From SAR324 cluster bacterium (lineage in GTDB: Bacteria > SAR324 > NAC60-12), in contig JANQJU010000089.1 of NCBI GenBank assembly GCA_028281495.1, positions 248,001 to 312,000 of the forward strand: a stretch of DNA of 64,000 nucleotides. Direction: 5' to 3'. This document shows positions 7,671 to 15,309 of the stretch, piece by piece; position 1 is the first letter of the stretch; the number at the start of each line of letters is the position of its first letter. Below the pieces are notes generated by a model, which was given only the letters and a program-made list of their open reading frames with translations, did no database searches and was not told where the DNA came from. Position numbers and translations under genes: made by a program.

Positions 7671-8918
7671 ATGTTTAAATTTTTGCATGCTGCCGACATC
7701 CACCTCGACAGTCCACTGCGTGGGTTGGAACGCTATGATGGCGCTCCGGTAGATGAAATTCGTTTGGCTTCCCGGCAGGCTTTAGCGAAGCTGGTGCAGT
7801 GGGCGATCTCTGAACCAGTTGAGTTTCTTATTATTTCTGGAGACCTCTATGATGGAGACTGGCGCGACTACAATACGGGGTTGTTTTTTTCGAAACTAAT
7901 GTCGCAGCTTCGAGAAGCGAATATTCGTGTTTTTGTGATTGCTGGAAATCACGACGCGGCGAGTCAAATCAATCGGACCCTCCGGATGCCGGAAAATGTG
8001 ACGGTCTTTTCATCCCAAGCTCCTGAAACCGAGTTTCTTGACGATTTAGGAGTCGCATTACACGGGCAGAGTTTTCCACGTCGAGCAGTGATGAAAGACA
8101 TGTCAGTGGAATACCCCCATGCCTTCCCCAACATGTTTAACATCGGTTTGCTGCACACCTGTGCCGAAGGTCGAGAAGGCCACGAACCCTATGCACCGTG
8201 CAAGCTGGATGGACTCCGTTTCAAGGGTTATCAATACTGGGCTTTAGGGCATGTTCATCGAAGAGAGATTCTTGCAGAAGATCCATGGATTGTGTTTCCA
8301 GGCAATTTACAAGGCCGGCACATTCGCGAGTCAGGGGCCAAAGGTGCCACCTTGGTTACCGTGGATGGGCAAACGGTGCATTCGGTAGAGCATCGGAGTT
8401 TTGATGTCATGCGATGGGAAACCTGCGACGTCGACGTGTCGGGTGCAGAAGATAGCGACGTTTTGCTAGAACGAAGCAGTCAACAAATCAGTGCTATCTT
8501 TGCAGAACATGATGAACACCTGTTGGCAGTCCGCCTTCATTTGAAGGGTCCCTGTAAAGCGCATCACGATTTGGTGGAAAATCCGGATCATTGGATCAAT
8601 GAAATTCGAGCGTCCGCAACCGACCAAACCGGGGGAAAGGTATGGGTCGAGCAAGTGAAATTCCAAACTCAAACCGAAATCAACTTGGAGGAATGGCTGC
8701 AACGAGACGATCCTATCGGCGGGTTGTTACGCTCCTTGAATGGAAAAACGTGGTCCGATGCGGAAATCCAAGAACTCATGCAGGATTTCTTGGAGTTGCA
8801 ACGAAAAATCCCATCTGAATTGCAGTATGGACCCGATGCCATCGAACTGAAGGAGCCAGAAAAATTTCTCAACCTGTTGAACGACCTCCAACACTTTTTG
8901 TTACCTCGCCTGTATTGA
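7671..8918 (+). CDS. DNA repair metallophosphoesterase, YhaO/SbcD-like
   Basis: The protein has 415 residues. The calcineurin-type nuclease motifs occur in order: D9-x-H11 in AADIHLDSP, D58 in SGDLYDGDW, N93-H94 in AGNHDA, LLHT and the C-terminal GHVHR. These ligate two metal ions and cleave DNA. The length and the YhaN partner downstream identify it as the YhaO/SbcD/Mre11-like subunit of a double-strand-break processing complex. The start is set by the conserved beginning MFKFLHAADIHLDS, although the ribosome site is weak. It would act in the cytoplasm with the following ATPase. Confidence 0.92.
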   Translation: MFKFLHAADIHLDSPLRGLERYDGAPVDEIRLASRQALAKLVQWAISEPVEFLIISGDLYDGDWRDYNTGLFFSKLMSQLREANIRVFVIAGNHDAASQINRTLRMPENVTVFSSQAPETEFLDDLGVALHGQSFPRRAVMKDMSVEYPHAFPNMFNIGLLHTCAEGREGHEPYAPCKLDGLRFKGYQYWALGHVHRREILAEDPWIVFPGNLQGRHIRESGAKGATLVTVDGQTVHSVEHRSFDVMRWETCDVDVSGAEDSDVLLERSSQQISAIFAEHDEHLLAVRLHLKGPCKAHHDLVENPDHWINEIRASATDQTGGKVWVEQVKFQTQTEINLEEWLQRDDPIGGLLRSLNGKTWSDAEIQELMQDFLELQRKIPSELQYGPDAIELKEPEKFLNLLNDLQHFLLPRLY

Positions 8919-8984
8919 TCTCTTGGGGATGCCCCAAACCACCGGATCGAAATTTGATTGGAACAACGTGAGGACTGTCTTGAA

Positions 8985-11900
8985 ATGAAAATTCTTGAAT
9001 TACAATTGCGAGCCTTTGGACCATTTACGGAGAAGGTGCTCGATTTTTCTCAAAGTGAGGCCAATTTTCACATTCTTCACGGTCCCAACGAAGTTGGGAA
9101 AAGTTCTGCGCTCCGTGCTTTGACCGCTCTGTTTTATGGGATTCCGGTTCGAACCACCGACGATTTCCGACACGATAAAAAGAACCTCCAACTGGCAGCT
9201 CGTCTTCTGCATTCGGATGGGACAAAGCTTGAATTTGTTCGATTGAAAAAGAGGAAAGAAGCGTTGGTCGACTTTGATGACCAACCCGTTTCAGATCAGG
9301 CCTTGATTGCAATGCTTGGTGGAGTGGATGAAAAATTGTTCACAACACTATTTGGCTTAAGCCATGAAGAATTAGTGAGAGGTGGTAACGATATCCTGCA
9401 AGGACAAGGAGCTATTGGAGAAAGCCTGTTTGCTGCTGGAATTGGAAACAGCCCATTGCGTCAAATTTTGCAGCGTTTGGATGATGAAGCAGGAGAATGG
9501 TTTCTGCCCAGGGGACGACAGCGTAAAATCAATGTAGCGATCCAAGCTTACAATGAGGCAAAAAAAGAAAGCGCTCGGCAATCGCTGAGCAGCCAAAACT
9601 GGGAGGAGCACAACTCGGCGCTCACTTCGGCACAGAAGGAAAAAGAGCAGATTTCCAAACAACTCCAGTTATTACGGCAAGAACACAATCGACTGGACCG
9701 CTATTCTAGGGTCTTGCCACTGCTTGCCGAGCGAAAAACGCTTGTCTCCCAATTGGAAGAATTGGGAGACATTCCTCCCCTGCCCCTTAATTTTGCCCAG
9801 CAACTCAAAGAAACCTCGCATGACCTCAATTATGCTCAGCGTTTGGAGGTTCAAGCTTCGGCGGATCTCAAGCAGATTGAGCGACGCTTATTCGATCTGA
9901 ACGTGCCCAAAAACCTGTTACAACATGGCGAATCGATCGATCAGTTGTATGAGACGTGGATTCATCATCGGGAACGCCTTGCCGAGCGCAGCAGTTTGGA
10001 AGGCAAGCAGACCCAATTGGAAGCCGACATTCAACGAGTGCTCCAACACATTCGTCCCGGATTGACTCTCGAAGCTGCGGAAGCCTACCGATTGACAGCA
10101 GATCAACGCATCCGCATTCAGGAACTGGGCAATCGGCATCATGTATTGACCACCCAATTGCATCACTCGCAACAGGCCTTCCAATCGATCCAAGCCAATC
10201 AAGATTCGATCCAAGTTCAATTATCTCAATTGTCGGCGATTCAGGATATCTCAGAACTCAATCGGGCGATCCGACGTGCTGAAAAGCTCGGCAGCCCTGA
10301 AGGCGATTTGCACCACCTGCAAACCCGGTTGCAAGCAGACGAACACCAACTCGATATCGCACTTCAACAACTCCCCTTGTGGGAAGGAACTGTTGCACAA
10401 TTGGAGGCTCTCCCGATACCACCTGCTGAAACCTTGGAGCGCTTCGAGATAGAATGGAATGAAGTTTTGCAAGAACTCAAAACCCTGCAAACTCAACTCC
10501 AAACGTTACATAAAAAACGAACCGCTTTGGATCGAAAAATCCAAGCTCTGAACCGAGGTGGAGAAGTTCCCAGCGAAGATGATCTGCAACGCGCCCGCGA
10601 CCATCGCGATAAAGGATGGCAGTTGGTTCGAGATTGGTGGTTGGAAGGAATACAGGATGCGGAACAAGTCCGAGAGTTTGATGCTGAATTGCCACTTTCC
10701 GATGCCTATGAACACAGTGTGCTCCATGTTGATCGCATTTCAGACCGTTTGCGTTTTGAAGCCGACCGGGTCGCTACTCAAGAATCTTTGCTTTCTGAAC
10801 AGGCCGCTCTTGAAGAAGAATGGGAGCATTGCCAAGCGGAACTTCAAAATTGTGAAAAACGGAATCAAGCACTGCAAGAATCTTGGAAATCCATTTGGAA
10901 TTTTTTGGACATCCAAGCTTTCTCTCCACGCGAGATGCGCGCCTGGGTTCAGCGTCAGCATGCTTTGTTACAACAATGGTCGAACCTTAGGGAGTTGCGC
11001 TCCCAAGTCCAGGTGTTGCAGCATCGAATTGACGAACATCGTTCGGAATTGATCCAATGCTTACAGAACATAAGAACCACTCCCCTTCCGACATCGACTC
11101 TCCTTGAAGAATTGCTTGAACAAAGCCATGCCATCAAGCGTCACAGTGAGTCGACGGCTCAGCAACAAGCTCAGTTGAACGCACAACGCACCCAACTCGA
11201 ACAGCAACTCAGCCAAGCCCAAAAAAATACAGAACACGCGGAAGCCCAACTCCAAGAATGGAGTTCAAACTGGCATACCATGATGACTTCGATTGGTTTG
11301 TCCCAATCCACGACCCCTGCGGAAGCCAATGCCGTGATTTCTGCCCTCGATGAACTTTTCCAAAAACTCCACACCCAACATGAAACCCAAAGGAGTCTTG
11401 CTGAAATCAACCGCGACGCCTCTGAATTTGATGCCGCAGTTCAACACTGGGTCAAAGCCGTGGCAACTGATTTGTTAGAATTGCCTTCCGAACAAGCCAT
11501 TCAAGAATTGAAAGGGCGATTGACGCAAGCCCGTGAGGATCGGATCACCCACCAAGATCTTGAGCACCAACACCAAGAAAAAGAGAAACAACTGCGTGAG
11601 GCCCAACTCACCATTGAAGAAACTCATCGTGTGCTGGACTCGCTCTGTCGCACGGCAAAATGCAAGCAGCATGAAGAATTGGAGGCGGTCGAACTGCGTT
11701 TTTCACAAGCTCAAGCTCTTAAAGAACAATGCCATCGCCTCGATTTACAATTGCTGGATTACGGGGGGGGATTGACCGTAGAAGAATTGACCCAAGCCGT
11801 GGCTGCGCTCGATCCAGATGAACTGCAAGCACGACTTCCTGAGCTTACGAACCGTATCGAACAATATGATCAAAGACGGTCCGAACTCGATGAACAAATC

Positions 11901-12491
11901 GGCCGAGAATCGCAAATACTTAAACAAATGGATGGCAGCTCCAACGCAGCTGAAATTGCCGAAAACATGCAAAATCATACCGCACAGATTCGCGAAGGAG
12001 TAAACCGATACATTCAATTGCGCCTTGCGGCTATTGTGCTCCGGAAAGAAATGGAACGCTACCGCCAAGAAAATCAAGATCCGGTACTCCGTCGCGCGAG
12101 TGAGCTTTTTTCTCAACTCACACTCCACTCCTTCGCTGCGTTACGAACTGAATACGAAGACAACGAGGATCCCGTGTTGCTCGGTATCCGCCCCAGTGGA
12201 GAAGAGGTGGAGGTCAATGGAATGAGCGAGGGCACTCGCGATCAACTTTATCTCTCCCTTCGCCTTTCCAGCCTGGAACGCTATTTGTCCAACCACGAAC
12301 CCATGCCCTTCATTGTGGACGATATCTTGGTCAATTTTGATGACCATCGTTCCAAAGCACTCTTAAAAATCTTGGCCGATCTTTCTCTGCGAACCCAAAT
12401 TTTACTATTCACCCATCATTCCCATCTCGTACAGATTGCTCACGAGCTGCTAACGGAAAAACAATTACAAGTGCACGATTTGGACTCCTAA
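8985..12491 (+). CDS. YhaN-like AAA ATPase with long coiled coils (SbcC/Rad50-like)
   Basis: This 1168-residue ATPase carries Walker A GPNEVGKSS at residues 33-41, with the E typical of YhaN. A very long Gln/Glu/Leu-rich coiled coil spans roughly residues 190-1050. The C-terminal half-site has SEGTRDQLYLSLRLSSLER (signature) and PFIVDDILVNFDD (Walker B). The GAGGA ribosome site favours the ATG at 8985. It partners the YhaO-like nuclease 66 bp upstream to tether and process DNA ends. Its last 27 bp overlap the convergent tetR-type gene. Two short Walker-containing lobes around a huge coiled coil are standard for the family. Confidence 0.92.
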   Translation: MKILELQLRAFGPFTEKVLDFSQSEANFHILHGPNEVGKSSALRALTALFYGIPVRTTDDFRHDKKNLQLAARLLHSDGTKLEFVRLKKRKEALVDFDDQPVSDQALIAMLGGVDEKLFTTLFGLSHEELVRGGNDILQGQGAIGESLFAAGIGNSPLRQILQRLDDEAGEWFLPRGRQRKINVAIQAYNEAKKESARQSLSSQNWEEHNSALTSAQKEKEQISKQLQLLRQEHNRLDRYSRVLPLLAERKTLVSQLEELGDIPPLPLNFAQQLKETSHDLNYAQRLEVQASADLKQIERRLFDLNVPKNLLQHGESIDQLYETWIHHRERLAERSSLEGKQTQLEADIQRVLQHIRPGLTLEAAEAYRLTADQRIRIQELGNRHHVLTTQLHHSQQAFQSIQANQDSIQVQLSQLSAIQDISELNRAIRRAEKLGSPEGDLHHLQTRLQADEHQLDIALQQLPLWEGTVAQLEALPIPPAETLERFEIEWNEVLQELKTLQTQLQTLHKKRTALDRKIQALNRGGEVPSEDDLQRARDHRDKGWQLVRDWWLEGIQDAEQVREFDAELPLSDAYEHSVLHVDRISDRLRFEADRVATQESLLSEQAALEEEWEHCQAELQNCEKRNQALQESWKSIWNFLDIQAFSPREMRAWVQRQHALLQQWSNLRELRSQVQVLQHRIDEHRSELIQCLQNIRTTPLPTSTLLEELLEQSHAIKRHSESTAQQQAQLNAQRTQLEQQLSQAQKNTEHAEAQLQEWSSNWHTMMTSIGLSQSTTPAEANAVISALDELFQKLHTQHETQRSLAEINRDASEFDAAVQHWVKAVATDLLELPSEQAIQELKGRLTQAREDRITHQDLEHQHQEKEKQLREAQLTIEETHRVLDSLCRTAKCKQHEELEAVELRFSQAQALKEQCHRLDLQLLDYGGGLTVEELTQAVAALDPDELQARLPELTNRIEQYDQRRSELDEQIGRESQILKQMDGSSNAAEIAENMQNHTAQIREGVNRYIQLRLAAIVLRKEMERYRQENQDPVLRRASELFSQLTLHSFAALRTEYEDNEDPVLLGIRPSGEEVEVNGMSEGTRDQLYLSLRLSSLERYLSNHEPMPFIVDDILVNFDDHRSKALLKILADLSLRTQILLFTHHSHLVQIAHELLTEKQLQVHDLDS

Positions 12492-13079
12492 CACCGCTTT
12501 TGCCGTATTGATTGCATCCAGAACCTCTTGAGGCCTTTTGCGGACACGCGACCCAACCATCGCTCCGTTCAGAACAGTGTGCAGTCGTCTTCCCATCTCA
12601 TGGCTGGGAATGTTGAAACTTGTGAGGCCCAGCCGTTTCGCATCTTCATAGATTTGTGCCCAATACACACAAATTCCTTCAAAAATGTGGTTGACTTCTT
12701 GACGGATTTTTTCATTCTCAAAAGCCATTTCCACTCCCAAATTCACGAAAGGGCATCCGGGAGAATGCCCCTCCGTTTCATAAACATCACTATGAGAGTT
12801 GTAGACTCTCTCGTAAATCTGTTCGAGTCGTTCTATAGGATCCTGAGTGGATGAAAAGGCACCTTCATACACAAACTCGATGGTAGCCTGATAGTTCTTC
12901 CTCAAAGCTTCCAACGCTAGTTCTTCTTTTGATTTAAAGTAGTTGTAAAAACTCGCCTTATTCACGCCCGCTTCGGCAACGATTTGATCGACAGTAATGC
13001 GATGATAGTCATGCTTCCAAAGCATGATTCTGGCGGTATCCAGTATATTCTGTTTTGTCGCTTCGCCCTTTTTACCCAT
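12465..13079 (-). CDS. TetR-family regulator
   Basis: The 204-residue repressor has the N-terminal helix-turn-helix at residues 8-55: TKQNILDTARIMLWKHDYHR, then ITVDQIVAEAGVNKASFYNYF. The C-terminal ligand domain includes SPGCPFVNLGVEMAFENEK. It lies 132 bp downstream of the haloalkane dehalogenase gene on the same strand, separated by a triple 17-bp repeat. Two copies of the palindrome AACTA-GT-TAGTT upstream of the dehalogenase are good candidates for its operators. It probably represses the dehalogenase and perhaps itself until a substrate-like ligand binds. Its 3' end overlaps yhaN by 27 bp. Confidence 0.9.
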   Translation of the reverse strand: MGKKGEATKQNILDTARIMLWKHDYHRITVDQIVAEAGVNKASFYNYFKSKEELALEALRKNYQATIEFVYEGAFSSTQDPIERLEQIYERVYNSHSDVYETEGHSPGCPFVNLGVEMAFENEKIRQEVNHIFEGICVYWAQIYEDAKRLGLTSFNIPSHEMGRRLHTVLNGAMVGSRVRKRPQEVLDAINTAKAVLGVQIVHL

Positions 13080-13150
13080 ATCCGCCTTACACTTTATAAC
13101 TCAATGGTAGGTTTGTAATTGAGGTGTAACCTAGTGATTCTCAAGAATGA

Positions 13151-13200
13151 CACTTGGAAGCCTAAACACTTTGGAAACCTAAACACTTTGGAAGCTGAAA
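13151..13200. repeat. Three tandem copies of a 17-bp unit between hydrolase and tetR genes
   Basis: The copies are 13151-13166 (16 bp, one T shorter), 13167-13183 and 13184-13200. The consensus is CACTTTGGAAACCTAAA. They fill the spacer just after the dehalogenase stop codon and before the TetR start. They do not form a strong hairpin by eye. Confidence 0.8.
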
Positions 13201-13211
13201 GCAATTTTGCT

Positions 13212-14189
13212 TCAACGATTGACCCATTCTGCAATAATTTTAGAAATCCTCGTTGGTTGGGATTCCTGTAAATAGTGAAGCCCTTCCCCAATGGATGCGA
13301 AATCCGCGCGCGCCACGTCGTTTTTTAATTTCGCCACCGTTTTTTCAGAAAAGATCAACCCTGGTTCTCCATGAATGAATAAGATGGGTTTGCTCGAATC
13401 CTTTAGATATTGATGGTTCTTGGAAACGTCTACAAAGTTCCGTCTTGGAGTTTCATCAATTGGAATTTCAGAAGGCCAAACCAGCACTGGTTTTCTATCT
13501 GCTTTTTTTACATAAGGCGCTCGATAGTGGTTCATTTCTTTTTCGGTCAGCTCTCTTCCAGCCATCATGGGTAGCAATTTTTCGACAAAAAAGTTTTCTT
13601 CGACAATCAATTCGTGCCCTTCCTTGTTATCTCTGAGTTTTTTAAAAATGATTTCTGAGGCGATGTCCGCGTCGTCCCAAGTGATGGGATGAACAACCGC
13701 TTCCATCATTATGATTTGCTTCACGTTGGAATCGTGCTTTCGTGCATAGTCTAAACCAATCGCTCCCCCCCAATCGTGGAGCACCAACGTTATGTTTTGT
13801 AGTTTCAGTGTGTTAACAAATTCGCTGAAGTATCGGTTGTGCTCTTGCAAGGTATAATCAATATCGGGTTTATCACTTTTCCCCATTCCGATGAGATCGA
13901 GTGCAACCACACGGTGGGTTTTGGCAAGTGTGGGAATGATATTTCTCCAGATATAACTGGAAGTGGGATTTCCATGAACGAGCAACAGTACATCGCCTTC
14001 CCCTTCGTCCACATAGTGCATTTGGCTTCCGTGCACTTCGATATATTTGGATTCGAAGTTAAAATCTTGACCAATGTTTTTCTCGGCGTCCACCGATGGC
14101 GCCATCATCAAAATGATCTCCGTACAGGAACTCAACAAGAACAGCACGGCCAATATATTGATAAATCCTAATCCGTTTCGTGTTTTCAT
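13212..14189 (-). CDS. Haloalkane dehalogenase-like alpha/beta hydrolase, predicted lipoprotein
   Basis: This 325-residue protein aligns closely by eye with haloalkane dehalogenases of the DhaA/LinB group. The full set of key residues is visible: N74 in HGNPTSSYIWRN, nucleophile D139 and halide-binding W140 in LHDWGG, acid E163 in MMEAV and base H305 in GLHYLQ. These enzymes hydrolyse carbon-halogen bonds to alcohol plus halide. Unusually, residues 1-22 form a lipoprotein signal (LLSSC, Cys22, then Thr), predicting an envelope-anchored enzyme, whereas family members are normally cytosolic. The start has TGAGGAA upstream. It is probably controlled by the TetR protein encoded downstream. Confidence 0.88.
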   Translation of the reverse strand: MKTRNGLGFINILAVLFLLSSCTEIILMMAPSVDAEKNIGQDFNFESKYIEVHGSQMHYVDEGEGDVLLLVHGNPTSSYIWRNIIPTLAKTHRVVALDLIGMGKSDKPDIDYTLQEHNRYFSEFVNTLKLQNITLVLHDWGGAIGLDYARKHDSNVKQIIMMEAVVHPITWDDADIASEIIFKKLRDNKEGHELIVEENFFVEKLLPMMAGRELTEKEMNHYRAPYVKKADRKPVLVWPSEIPIDETPRRNFVDVSKNHQYLKDSSKPILFIHGEPGLIFSEKTVAKLKNDVARADFASIGEGLHYLQESQPTRISKIIAEWVNR

Positions 14190-14231
14190 ATTTCCTCATG
14201 ATGAAAAGATTCGACCTTTCTGACCCAAAAA

Positions 14232-14247
14232 ATAACTAGTTAGTTAT
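14232..14247. promoter_or_regulatory. Candidate TetR operator 1
   Basis: ATAACTAGTTAGTTAT is an inverted repeat with 7-bp arms (ATAACTA / TAGTTAT) around a 2-bp centre. It lies 43-58 bp upstream of the dehalogenase start. A -10-like TATAAC on the minus strand falls inside it. The length and symmetry fit a TetR-family site. Confidence 0.6.
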
Positions 14248-14322
14248 AAAAAGCTAAATTTTACAATGCCTTTTGAGATTAAAACTAATCATGACATTCA
14301 GCCACAACAATAAAAATAGACC

Positions 14323-14334
14323 AACTAGTTAGTT
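14323..14334. promoter_or_regulatory. Candidate TetR operator 2
   Basis: This is a second copy of the AACTA-GT-TAGTT inverted repeat, with the same core and 2-bp centre as site 1. Its centre lies 89 bp upstream of the site 1 centre. The two copies in the same 182-bp promoter region strengthen each other. Confidence 0.55.
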
Positions 14335-14371
14335 TTATCAATTGTACGTACAGATTCACTGAAAATAAACT

Positions 14372-15256
14372 TACATTTCTCCTGAACAAACGGGGAGGAT
14401 GAATCGTTCCATTGATTACCGTTCGGATTTCTACTCCTTGGGGATCGCTTTTTATGACAATGGACTCCACTCACTGGATCCACCGCTTTATCCGAAACGA
14501 TTGTGAAGTACGTGGCTCGACGCAAACAGCATGCCATAATTCACGATGCCACAAACGATGAACAATTTGCCAAAGATATTTACATCCAAAGCAATGATGC
14601 GAAGTCTATTTTGTGTAGCCCCATCGTGCATCACGGCGACATCACGGCCATTTTGTATCTGGAAAACAGTTTGACTACCGGGGCTTTCACGCCCGACCGA
14701 TTGGAAGTGCTCAAAATGATTTCAGCCCAAGGCGCGATTTCGATTGAAAACGCCCGGCTATACAACACGCTGGAGCAAAAAAGTGATCGAACGCACCGCT
14801 TCCAATCCGGCTCATAAAGTGATGGTCATTATCGATGATGTGACCACCGAAAAAGAACTAGAAGCTCAATTAAAAGCCGATGAAGAACGCAATGCCGCGA
14901 TTATCAAAATTGCTTCTGATCGAGATGGCTTCTTGGAATTTTTACAGGAGCTTCAACAGTTGTTCCAAAACCTGTATCACTGCTTTGTTCAACCACTGCA
15001 ACAGATCGACCCCAATACCTTGTTCCGCTACTACCACACGATCAAAGGTGGTTCGGCCAGCTACGCCTTAAAGAAGGTGGTCGAAGAAGCCCACCGAGTC
15101 GAATCCTCATTGGAAGAAGTCCGTAGCGGTTCAAAAGCTTTAACCGCTGTGGTAGTGGATCATTTGCGTGAGGAAACTCAACGTTTGGAACAATTGGTCA
15201 GCACCACCTTGAAGGATTTCGACCAGCCGTTGCCAACAGCTCCGATCTCCAATTGA
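14372..15256 (+). pseudogene. Remnant of a Ser/Thr kinase-GAF-Hpt sensor gene
   Basis: Three pieces of one multidomain sensor lie in order in different frames. At 14372 the frame reads YISPEQTGRMNRSIDYRSDF, the activation-segment motif of Ser/Thr kinases fused to AAA and GAF domains. At about 14458 the next frame picks up LTGSTALSETIVKYVA and runs through a GAF C-terminus to ARLYNTLEQK near 14780. There an A6 run shifts the frame to VIERT, and the sequence jumps to an Hpt-type segment with YYHTIKGGS, which ends at 15256. The AAA module, most of the kinase and any histidine-kinase domain are gone. No functional product is expected. The gene starting at 63582 belongs to the same kinase family. 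Confidence 0.8.
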
Positions 15257-15309
15257 TCATCCAAGATGATGAAGGCGGGGTGGATGCAGAACGAGTCAAA
15301 AGGATCACA

